Source of the DNA: Hassallia sp050875635
GTDB lineage: Bacteria > Cyanobacteriota > Cyanobacteriia > Cyanobacteriales > Nostocaceae
Length of the DNA: 64,000 nt
Direction of reading: 5' to 3'
Assembly: GCF_050875635.1 (NCBI RefSeq)
Contig: NZ_JBPAOH010000001.1
Span: 92,503 to 156,502, forward strand
Shown in pieces: positions 45,178-53,906 of the stretch; position 1 is the stretch's first letter, and every line of letters begins with the position of its first letter. The notes below the pieces were generated by a model that did no database searches, was not told the DNA's origin, and worked only from the letters and a program-made list of their open reading frames with translations. The translations under genes were made by a program, and so were the position numbers.

Positions 45178-45357
45178 TTAAATGACTTTTTGCCGATGCC
45201 AAATCACTATAAATGCATACATAGGCATGAGTCGCAACTCTACTCTATCCTGTTGTCGAATTTTTTCCTCAATCCAGCCGATGAAAGTTTGGTGAAGTAA
45301 AACTGCAAAGCGAATTGTTAGCCAGCAGTAGTAAGCAAAGAGTAAAAAAAGATACAT
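45178..45357 (-). CDS. possible small membrane protein
   Basis: 59 codons: MYLFLLFAYYCWLTIRFAVL, then LHQTFIGWIEEKIRQQDRVE and a tail ending WHRQKVI. One strong membrane helix and an amphipathic, charged second half look like real protein rather than chance. It lies in the stretch that block B has and block A lacks. It may also be a fragment of a larger gene brought in by insertion. Confidence 0.35.
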   Translation of the reverse strand: MYLFLLFAYYCWLTIRFAVLLHQTFIGWIEEKIRQQDRVELRLMPMYAFIVIWHRQKVI

Positions 45358-46599
45358 AATCCATAGTTGGCGAGCCCCTAATAAACAACAGTAAATGACA
45401 AACGCACCTCAAACGGTGAATTAGTCACTAGTGGAACCTAAAATTTCTCAAGCTTTGATAACTTACGCATTGACATCAGTGGGAATTGTGTTCATTCAGC
45501 CACACCTCATTTTTTGAAGGTCAGTTAAGTCTCAAGAGCTTTTGTTCTCTTTTTGTATCGTAATGGGTGTATCAAAATAAAATTATGCACTTTTGCGATA
45601 AAAATGATAAAAAAGCTCAGTAATTGTTTACAACATTAACTTAATATTCAGAAAACACAATAATCGTGTAAGTATGATGGCGTAGATTCACACAATTCTT
45701 TATCAAAGCCATCAATTCCACGCGAAAGCGAAAATATGATGGTATATACATTTGTTACATTTTTAACATTACTCCTCAGCAAATAATTAGAAAAAAGCTT
45801 ATTGGAGTCTGCTAAAGGGTTTTCTTTTATTTTAATTATCTTCTTGAACTCTGCACAACAATAAGTGCGTACCTACTCCTCCAAATATTTGATGTTGTTA
45901 AGGATGATTAACAATCATACGTTTTAAGCTGCTCTAGCCATTGAAGATAAAAGCGACTTAGACTAAGTATTAGTACAACAGTCACTTTTTGTTAGCCTAC
46001 CATGACCTCTCTTAGTAATCAGCAGATTCTTATAAATCTGAAATAATTTAAAAGTCAATTTCAGCTAGAAAGCGAGAGATTTTTATACTCTGCACTCACA
46101 CACATCTTCTTCTTAATAGATTTAGGTATATTTAGTCAAGCTATTCTGACAAAAAACCCAAATCTTTATCACAATTTTATAATTTTTTCACCGAAATTTA
46201 AAATTGTATTTTCTCTGACACTAAAATTAAAGTTTATTTAAATTTTATTAACTATTTGGTTTCTCAGCATTTTCTAGGTGGATTAGTAGAACTCAAAATC
46301 TGTTAAAGTCAAACTTTATTTCTTACAGCCAATCTTGTCCAAACGCATATATTTTAATTAATATTTGTGCATCTATCTAAAGTAGGAAAAATATCAAGTC
46401 ATTTTAAAGCACATGTATACAATTTAAGTATCTATCATAAGTAAGAAAATATTATAGTCTATTCATCAGATTTTAAATACCTCGCCGACGCCGGGGAACC
46501 AGGATTAGCTACGCTATCGGCTAAACAAACGAACAAACGAAATTCTGAACGCCAAAAGCCAAGGAGCGTCGGCTTTTCTCCACGTAGGTGGACTGGAGC

Positions 46600-47349
46600 T
46601 TATCTTATTTGTAATTGTGATAAATTAAGCATATAGTCTAACTCCGCAGTTAGCCACTGCTGAAACATATTATTCAGAATTTCTTGATATCTTTCAGGTG
46701 ATAATTCCGCAGGAATCAACTCTTCAACCATTAAAAGATGATAACCTCGGTCGGTTTTCAGCGGTCCAATCAACTGCTGAGGTATTGTTGTAAATATAAT
46801 AGCAGCTATATCTGCCTCTATGGAACAACGGTAGACTTTTCCTTCGTAACCGCACTGTTGTCGGCGCTTATCATCAATATCATAAAGGTGAGCCGCATCA
46901 TAAAAACTGATTTCACCTTCTTCAATTTGATAGTAAAGTTCTTGAGCCAGTTTTTCATCATCAACAATGATTTGATAAAAGATAACTTGCTCAAAACTAA
47001 GGCTATTTTGGAGAAAAAAACTTTCTACTTCTTTAGCAAACAGCGTCTGAGCCAATTTTTGTGACAGTAGATGATTGCGGATTCCGACTTCCCAATCATC
47101 CAAACTAATCAATTCACCTGTTAACCATGACAAAGTATCTGTAGCTTTCTCCAAATGCTTTTCACGACGTTGACGATTCGCTTCTGCCTCAATTTCCTGT
47201 GTCGTGACAATAATCCCTCTTTCTTGTGCAGCCTGACATATCACCTTTTGAAATAAAATCTTTTGACAGACTTCTTTGAAACTAATTTCGCTTTTGAGGA
47301 AGTTGACAATCTCCTTTGGTTCAATAACTAATTTTGAAAGGTCATTCAT
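46600..47349 (-). CDS. PpiC/SurA-like foldase, third copy
   Basis: 249 residues (MNDLSKLVIEPKEIVNFLKS), diverged from the two 260-residue copies but with the same plan: helical SurA_N-like half (QKVICQAAQERGIIVTTQEI) and parvulin-like half (CGYEGKVYRCSIEADIAAII, LIGPLKTDRGYHLLMVEELI). No signal peptide. It is downstream, on the same strand, of the third exporter (49812) and the HetP-like gene. Confidence 0.8.
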   Translation of the reverse strand: MNDLSKLVIEPKEIVNFLKSEISFKEVCQKILFQKVICQAAQERGIIVTTQEIEAEANRQRREKHLEKATDTLSWLTGELISLDDWEVGIRNHLLSQKLAQTLFAKEVESFFLQNSLSFEQVIFYQIIVDDEKLAQELYYQIEEGEISFYDAAHLYDIDDKRRQQCGYEGKVYRCSIEADIAAIIFTTIPQQLIGPLKTDRGYHLLMVEELIPAELSPERYQEILNNMFQQWLTAELDYMLNLSQLQIR

Positions 47350-47410
47350 GATTTTTTAACAACTAACTAAGTCGGCGCTATTATTTCAAGCTATGTTAAT
47401 AAATTTAAAT

Positions 47411-47446
47411 GTAGGGTGCGTTAGCCTACGGCGTAACACACCCTAC
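47411..47446. repeat. palindromic GTAGGGTGCGTTA repeat
   Basis: Variant of 4776-4809. The sequence GAAAGGTCATTCATGA at the start of the PpiC gene (47336-47351) is repeated at 47483-47498 on the other side of this repeat, as if a short stretch was duplicated on insertion. Confidence 0.6.
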
Positions 47447-47601
47447 GAACTACTACGAACTGCGGCTTTAATAACTCTTTTTGAAAGGTCATTCATGAGT
47501 TTTTAATAAATATCATAGCTTTGGCGAAAGGTAATAGAGCATAGAAGTTATTAACCATGCCCTATTCTTAATGACCAAAGCTATAAGTTGATGACACACT
47601 G

Positions 47602-48072
47602 TTAATTGAGATTACAGAATTTTTCGGAAAATTCTGGAGCTATTTCTGGTCTTAATTCAGATTTAATGGATTGATGCTCATCAATCTGTGTTCCCAACTG
47701 TTGATCTAGACCGCGACCACGAATTTCTGTTTTATGTTTGCCAACCACTTCTAAATAAGCTAGGTCTTTAATTTTGCTTAAGCAACTGGGTGAAAGATTA
47801 CCTTCAGACCTTTTTTCGGAAGATGATTTGACGATTTGTAAATTTTCGTTGTGCTGTTGATTTGACCTTATCTGCTGCATGTTTTCTTTGAGCAATCGAT
47901 TATAAGTGCGGTAAGGAATGTAATGTAAAGGATTGTACCCGGCGAAACGTAGCATCAAAACACAAGCCCAGGAATACTTTCCGGCAAGAATGGCTTCAAC
48001 TACCTGGTCTAATTGCTCGGGATTAATTGCCTTATTTAATTTGTGACTAATGTTAGTAATGTCTTGATTCAT
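47602..48072 (-). CDS. HetP family protein
   Basis: 156 residues. The N-terminal half has the HetP core: NPEQLDQVVEAILAGKYSWA followed by CVLMLRFAGYNPLHYIPYRT and YNRLLKEN. HetP and its paralogues control commitment to heterocyst development in Anabaena. The C-terminal half (GNLSPSCLSKIKDLAYLEVV, then charged residues) is less conserved, but DLAYLEVVG resembles the start of the small-peptide leaders. Its position between a PpiC gene and an exporter is unusual. Paralogue identity cannot be settled from sequence alone. Confidence 0.85.
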   Translation of the reverse strand: MNQDITNISHKLNKAINPEQLDQVVEAILAGKYSWACVLMLRFAGYNPLHYIPYRTYNRLLKENMQQIRSNQQHNENLQIVKSSSEKRSEGNLSPSCLSKIKDLAYLEVVGKHKTEIRGRGLDQQLGTQIDEHQSIKSELRPEIAPEFSEKFCNLN

Positions 48073-48320
48073 GGTTTTAGGTGTCTTGGATGAAGTAAAT
48101 CAGCTTAACTTTGGCTTTGATTTTTGGTGGCAAAATGAAAAGAGCGCTTTTATCAACTGTGCTTTGCGTGCAGCTACAAAGATTAGCTCCTGAGGGGATA
48201 AATTGGTAGATGATTGCGTGCAGTGGTCTTTTTTGTTATAAAACGATCGCTCTAACTCTTACCCTCAACATCAAGTTTGATTTGCACCTTAATTTTTTTG
48301 TTGACAAAATCTGCTGATTG

Positions 48321-48635
48321 CTAAAGCATTCCTAAGCAATCATCGTCGAGCATTATTAAGAGCGATCGCACAAATGTTTGTACCACTTGCCATGACCTCT
48401 CACAGATGCGCCATTTTACAGTTTTTTGGTCTTTTAACAAACGCTCAAGAGCTTTTATAGTGTTTTGCAAATGGCTAGTGGTAATTGCGCTTGTTTTATC
48501 TTTTGCTAATACCACCTGCTGGGAAAGCACTTGCTGACCATCTGTTGTGCTTGGTTGACTTGAGGTTTCGACTGCATTTACTAAAATCATTTTTTCCATA
48601 AGCTGACCATTGATGGGAAACTTGACTGTTTGCAA
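48321..48635 (-). CDS. hypothetical protein
   Basis: 104 residues, MQTVKFPINGQLMEKMILVN and on to AIKALERLLKDQKTVKWRIC-like helical sequence. A start at the internal ATG 48599 (MEKMILVNAVETSSQ) is possible. I recognise no family and see no leader motif or membrane helix; coding status rests on length and amino-acid composition. Same strand as its neighbours. Confidence 0.4.
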   Translation of the reverse strand: MQTVKFPINGQLMEKMILVNAVETSSQPSTTDGQQVLSQQVVLAKDKTSAITTSHLQNTIKALERLLKDQKTVKWRICERSWQVVQTFVRSLLIMLDDDCLGML

Positions 48636-48659
48636 TCAAGTTTGTTTACTACTCCTGCT

Positions 48660-48870
48660 GTCAATGCTGTCTGATTTTGTTTGGTCTAAAGGCAAAGAAC
48701 TCAGCCCAAGAGTCAGACTTACAGTTTGAAAGCGGAAAGTCGAGCCAGTCGCTTGGGCGGGTTTCCCGACCCCAAAGGGGTCAACGAGATTTCCATCGAC
48801 GCAAGGCTTAAGAGGTGGAACTCGTTGACTTGGGCGAACTGGCGTTGAGCGGAGGAAACCTCCGATCAAA
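48660..48870. repeat. compound palindromic repeat
   Basis: Contains CGAGCCAGTCGCTTGGGCGG, GACCCCAAAGGGGTC, AACGAGATTT...GGAACTCGTT and GGAGGAAACCTCC in succession. Short GC-rich palindromes in an otherwise AT-rich stretch, of the type also seen at 54475 and 59090. Confidence 0.6.
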
Positions 48871-49143
48871 ACTTTCCAAGACAGCTGTTGCTTGGCTGTA
48901 AGTCTTGGGTAAATTTTTACCTTTCGTCATGACAGATGACTGGCACAGAAAAGTCTGCGTGTGGCTTTTGGTAGATACAGCTTTGTCAAAAATGGAAATT
49001 GTGCCAACTCCTAATTTAATTACTTTTCCCTGATAATTGTATGTATTTAAATTTACAATTTCATTAGGAGGGCTTAAGAAAAAACCGATGGTTCTTAGAC
49101 TGGCGAAGATAAAATCTTTATCTTCAATCGTTAAGAGTGACAT
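48808..49143 (-). CDS. hypothetical protein ending in a palindromic repeat
   Basis: 111 residues. The first 90 (MSLLTIEDKDFIFASLRTIG, PNEIVNLNTYNYQGKVIKLG) look like genuine protein; the last 20 are translated from the palindromic repeat, so the original C-terminus was probably replaced by repeat insertion. No family recognised. It is directly downstream of the third exporter. Confidence 0.4.
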   Translation of the reverse strand: MSLLTIEDKDFIFASLRTIGFFLSPPNEIVNLNTYNYQGKVIKLGVGTISIFDKAVSTKSHTQTFLCQSSVMTKGKNLPKTYSQATAVLESFDRRFPPLNASSPKSTSSTS

Positions 49144-49811
49144 TTGTATTTATACTATTTTTTGCTGTTAATGTCATCTGCCATTTTGGCATTTTTATAA
49201 GTCAAATTTACAGTTCATCTTGTGAGATTTACTTAAGTGTTGTGCAACTTTCTATTTTGTCCTTTATTAATTATTGAATAGGGGGTTACACCCCTCATCA
49301 AATACTTAATTGAGACTTTTTCTTGGTTGCCTTTCTTGTCAATGCTATTAAATAAAATTTTTAATAAGATGGAAATAAAACTGTATTTATGACATTTGTC
49401 AAACCAATATTATTGATTCTTATAAATAATTAATTTGAGAAAATTTAATATTATTCTTGCAGCAAGTTTTGTCTTAACTCATTGATAGCAAAGACTTTGG
49501 CGGTTATGACATGATTGCAAAATCCGCATAAATAGCTTGTAAGTTTTGCATAAAAGTCAGCAACTAAATATAGATAACAAGTTGTTAAATGTGAAAAACT
49601 ATGATATAATGTCCTCACCTGTAAAAGATTTTTTATAAATAAGATAAAATACCCATAAGGAAATTTTTGGCAAAAAAAAGACGCAGCAATTTAAGCGAGT
49701 AAATCGTTACGTTATTTAGTAAGTTATATAAAATTCAGTAGTGAATTTAACTAAATTATTCTCAACACAAATGTTTTGAGATTAAGATGAAAATAAGTGA
49801 TACCAGTGATA
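49144..49811. other. AT-rich intergenic region
   Basis: About 670 bases without a supportable gene between the third exporter's stop and the hypothetical protein. Contains several T-runs and ATA-rich segments; a promoter for the 49143-46600 genes is expected here. Confidence 0.3.
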
Positions 49812-52800
49812 TTACAGATATAATTGCTGTTGATATAAGTTGTAATAAATACCGTGAATTGCCATTAGTTCTTGATGAGTGCCCTGCTCAACAAGGATAC
49901 CTCGGTCTAAGACAAGTATGCAGTCAGCATTGCGAACGACACCAAGATGATGGGCGATCGCGAAAGTGGTACGATTCAACCGGGCTAAATTTTGTTGAAA
50001 CCGACGTTGTGATGCATCTAGAGAACTTGTGACTTCATCTAAAATCAAGATTTGAGGGTTCCTGACAAGTGCGCGAGCGATCGCTATTTTTTTCTTCTGT
50101 TCATCACACAACATCAAACCTTGTCCCACTTGAGTGTTGTAACCGTCGTGCAGCGCTTCGATAAAGGTGTGTGCTTCGGCTAACTTGGCAGCAGCGATCG
50201 CACTCTCGACAGTCAACTGCGAGTCAAACAAAGTAATGTTTTCCCAAATCGTCCCCGAAAACAGAAAACACTCTTGCGACACCACACCTAACTGACTTCG
50301 CAACGATTGCAGAGAAACATCAGCAATATCATGTCCATCAATCCAAATCCGTCCCGCGCTTGCAGGATATAAACCAGCCAGCAAATTTACTAAAGTGCTT
50401 TTACCCGCACCGCTAGCACCAACAATCCCAATCGTCTGTCCGGGTTTCACCTTAAAGGAAATATTTTGCAAAATGTGCCGTTCACCTTGGTTGTAACTAA
50501 AAGACACATTCTCAAAAATTACCTCACCCTGAATCGGTGGCAGCACCGATAGCGGTTTTTGAAGATTTTCTTCAGCCACACAAGCAAAGACATCATTCAG
50601 CTTTTCTATGGAAATTAGCACCTCTTGGAACTCATCCCACACTTTCACTCCTGCCAAAACTAAGTTGAGGACATTACTGGCAAGCATGTTAAAAGCGACA
50701 AACTGACCAATCGTCATTTGCTCGCTCATTACCGAAGTCGCTCCACACCACAACACCGCTGTAGTACCGAGGTGATTAAGCAAATTGCTAATTAGTTGCA
50801 AGTTGTTAGCTAGTTTCTGCCCCTGAAACCGCACTTTCAACATATCCATAAAGCGTTCTTGCCAACGCGAACTGATTACGCTTTCAACTGCTGCGCTTTT
50901 GACGGTGGTAATACCTGCGATCGCCTCAACTAAAGATGAATTTTGCGCTGCCGCTGAGTTGGCGATTTCTCGCGACACTCGATTGAGCAACGGATTTGCC
51001 GCCAAATTCAAAATTGCGATCGCTAAAACAAACAGCACTACCAGCAACGTCAGCGGCAAGTTGTAAAAAGCCATCAATCCGATATAGACAAAAGCAAAAA
51101 GTGCATTTATAATTGCACTCACAGCATGACGGGTGAGAAACTGTTGGATTTTACGGTTTTCCTGAACACGGCTGATTATGTCTTCGACTTGGCGAGAAGC
51201 GAAAAATTCTAATGGCAACTTTAGCGCGTGGCGAATAAAATTGCCAATTAATGTTAAGTCGATTTGGTTAGCAAAATAGTCTAGAAGGTGTTGGCGGAAT
51301 GCGGAAAACGCCACACGCCAGATGCCAAAAAAAAGAAAGCTGCCAACAAGCACATTTAATGTGATGCTGCTTTTCACTTGTTTCATGTCGAGAAACAACT
51401 GAGCAAATAAAGGAGTTACCAGCCCAAAAATCGCTAGCAACAATGAAGTAAGAATAATTTTTGATAAAAGGTGGCGGTAATCGCGAAATAACTGCAAATA
51501 GCGCGTAGCGGAAATTTTTTCGCTTTCAATCGCTTGGAAGCGTTGTGTGGGATGTAAAAGCACAGCATATTCTGTCCAGCCAGCGGTAAATTCTTGGCGC
51601 GAAAGCGATCGCTTGCCGATCGCCGGATCGGAAATGATGACGCGATCGCCTTTAACTCGCCAAACAACTACGTAGTGAATTTTTTGCCAGTGGGCGATCC
51701 AAGGGTTGATTTGCCATTCCAACTTACTCAAAGAAGCCCGCACGGTTAGCGTATCATATCCTAACGTTTCTGCTGCTGCCGCTAAAGCTGAAAAAGACGC
51801 ACCGGTTTTGTCTATTTGTGCTAAGTCACGCAAAGTGTTCAAACTCAAGCGTTTACCCCAGTATTGGCTAACCATCGCCAAACATGCAGCACCACAATCT
51901 GAAGAACTGTGCTGTTGAATAAAAGGATAGCGATACCATAAGGAAGCGATTGACCAAGGTGGCTTTACTTGGGGAAAGTCAGAAAACAGAGCTGGGGGAG
52001 ATGGGGGAGATGGGGGAGATGGGGGAGATGGGGGAGAGGAGCTGCTTCTTGAGCGAACCCCATATTTAAAAGCTCTGCGTTCTTCGATTTCCTGGTGATT
52101 TGCTGTGCCAGTTTGAACAACTGGCTGCTGGTTGACTAATTGAGGAGCCGAAGAAGCCAATTCCCAATTTTCTCGCGGCAGGTGATATAATAGTAAATCA
52201 CTTTCGGCAATCCAAGTTGGTAGCGTCATCGGATATCCCCAGCTTTCTCCCACAGTTGGTGGTTGAGTGTCTGATAAAGTGCGAATTTTTCCACTCTTCA
52301 GCCAAAAGCGACCTTGGTCATGTGGAATGGCATCTAGCAAAGATGAGCCAGCATTTATCTTGATTTGTCTGAAGTTGGGTAAAAGTTTTTCTAGTTTAAG
52401 GCTTGTTTGCGAGCGAAATTCTGTATGGGTTTTTAAGAAAATCAGCTTTTGTCGCTCATAAGTTGTTTGTTGTAAATAATCTTTAAGATTGGGTATTTTA
52501 CTGAACCACGGTTTTAAGTCATTTAGGGTAATGCAAGCAATCAAACCCCCAGTTGAGGCGATCGCTCGATATTGTAAAGATTGATGAATAAAGAAATCGT
52601 CCGCGCCAAAAATTTGCTCTGATGCAAGCAACTGAGTTGACACTTCTCGTCTTTGAGTTGCATCAAAGCCTAGCAATCGCACTTTTCCACTGCAAACTAA
52701 GTAAACAACATGACGGCTGTCTTCATCTCCAAAGATACCGTATCTAGTCAAATCGTCACCTAGTTGAAACTCCAGAATTTTCCAAAAAGAGCTAAAGTCC

Positions 52801-52925
52801 AATGCTAAATTTGTATTACCCGCAACTAACCTCAACAATCCGAGGATAGCCGCATTGCGAGTGGGATGCTGATTGCTTGTATATTTCAGCTCTCCCTGAA
52901 CTCTTAACGACGAAAAGGAGTTCAT
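49812..52925 (-). CDS. peptidase-containing ABC exporter, diverged third copy
   Basis: 1037 residues. cNMP-binding-like domain (about 50-140), linker with a SPPSPPSPPSPP run (about 297-311, from in-frame GGGGGAGAT repeats), C39 peptidase with Cys344 (SSDCGAACL), His417 (KIHYVVVW) and Asp433 (SDPAIG), six-helix domain, and an ATPase with Walker A GASGAGKS (836-843) and Walker B ILILDE. The ABC signature is LCDEQ (939-943) instead of LSGGQ, followed by KKKIAIARAL. Because that motif contacts ATP of the partner subunit, ATP hydrolysis may be impaired or altered. No HlyD gene is adjacent. Confidence 0.92.
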   Translation of the reverse strand: MNSFSSLRVQGELKYTSNQHPTRNAAILGLLRLVAGNTNLALDFSSFWKILEFQLGDDLTRYGIFGDEDSRHVVYLVCSGKVRLLGFDATQRREVSTQLLASEQIFGADDFFIHQSLQYRAIASTGGLIACITLNDLKPWFSKIPNLKDYLQQTTYERQKLIFLKTHTEFRSQTSLKLEKLLPNFRQIKINAGSSLLDAIPHDQGRFWLKSGKIRTLSDTQPPTVGESWGYPMTLPTWIAESDLLLYHLPRENWELASSAPQLVNQQPVVQTGTANHQEIEERRAFKYGVRSRSSSSPPSPPSPPSPPSPPALFSDFPQVKPPWSIASLWYRYPFIQQHSSSDCGAACLAMVSQYWGKRLSLNTLRDLAQIDKTGASFSALAAAAETLGYDTLTVRASLSKLEWQINPWIAHWQKIHYVVVWRVKGDRVIISDPAIGKRSLSRQEFTAGWTEYAVLLHPTQRFQAIESEKISATRYLQLFRDYRHLLSKIILTSLLLAIFGLVTPLFAQLFLDMKQVKSSITLNVLVGSFLFFGIWRVAFSAFRQHLLDYFANQIDLTLIGNFIRHALKLPLEFFASRQVEDIISRVQENRKIQQFLTRHAVSAIINALFAFVYIGLMAFYNLPLTLLVVLFVLAIAILNLAANPLLNRVSREIANSAAAQNSSLVEAIAGITTVKSAAVESVISSRWQERFMDMLKVRFQGQKLANNLQLISNLLNHLGTTAVLWCGATSVMSEQMTIGQFVAFNMLASNVLNLVLAGVKVWDEFQEVLISIEKLNDVFACVAEENLQKPLSVLPPIQGEVIFENVSFSYNQGERHILQNISFKVKPGQTIGIVGASGAGKSTLVNLLAGLYPASAGRIWIDGHDIADVSLQSLRSQLGVVSQECFLFSGTIWENITLFDSQLTVESAIAAAKLAEAHTFIEALHDGYNTQVGQGLMLCDEQKKKIAIARALVRNPQILILDEVTSSLDASQRRFQQNLARLNRTTFAIAHHLGVVRNADCILVLDRGILVEQGTHQELMAIHGIYYNLYQQQLYL

Positions 52926-53906
52926 GACTTAATCTTAAATGTTTTAGTAAACTTTTTAACTGAGGCAAAGCGTGCTATTATAGCACCAAAAAAAATGACA
53001 ATTACTTAAGCGATTGGATTAAGCTTTATTCCAACAGCCTCTGAAAAACGCAATTCATTGTGTTTTTAATTACTAATTGCTTTACTATCATTTTTCAGCA
53101 GCTTTTCGTTAAATAACTGTATCAAATCAAACATTTTTTTGGAAAAACCAATTACTTGTATCACCAGTGTATTAATTGCCCAAAGAGTGCCCAATCGATC
53201 AAATTTCGCCTATTCCCGTTAATAGCCCTTCCATACTTTATCAAAATTTTACTTATCCTTTAACCGGAATTTAAAAAAATAACCATCAAGCAAATAACTG
53301 CTATAAGTCCTCTTTTAATTTAAACATAGATTGCAGATAAATGTAATTGAAAGGAAATTCATTTGTGTTGCATTCATTTTTACAGATAAAGTTTTCACGC
53401 ATCGTGGCTTCACAAAAAAATCCTGATAAAAGCATTTTTTCTCAAAAAAATTGTGCATTGTGAACATAATTAATGTGATATTGGTTATAGTTTTGGCTCA
53501 ATCTAGTAATATTTGCATTTTTTCAACTAGTAATCTTGAGTCTTTCCTTCGCTCAAACTTAACCACTACTCATCTTTTCTGTTACTTCTTTAAATAACCG
53601 GAAAGTGTAACCATAGATGTAGAAATATTTTTGAGAAAGACTTACCGCAAGCTAAACTAAAAAACGCAGATATTTAATTATCTGCAAGTTTTCCTAAATA
53701 TCATTTCGTATCTTAGATTACCAAAAGAGGGGAAAGAAAATAAAAATAAAGAATTATTTAAATATCCACCCTTCATTGCGCGATAAAAAACAGCTTAAGC
53801 TTTTGCGCTTACAATTTGCAATGCTTAAAATTTGGAACCAAAGCCTCAAACTTTCTCCCCCCCTCCCCCTCTCTGCCGAGAAAGAGAAAATTAAAAGTAT
53901 CACAGC
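52926..53906. other. long AT-rich region upstream of third exporter
   Basis: About 980 bases. No gene is supported. Like the other two exporters this one has a long upstream region, but I could not align it with copies A and B by eye. Near 53860-53885 there is a CCCCCCTCCCCCT run. Confidence 0.35.

Larger units (their letters stand above)
44331..46599. promoter_or_regulatory. long non-coding upstream region, copy B
   Basis: About 2.3 kb matching 27779-30085 in the same order and orientation. It has the hairpins at 44769-44786 and 44987-45015 and a minus-strand frame at 44593-44829 sharing KNFGANLQREYSCRRKTMLL with copy A. Relative to A it has about 190 extra bases at 45180-45375 holding a small membrane-protein-like frame. 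The similarity stops at the end of the PpiC gene at 46600. Confidence 0.55.
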
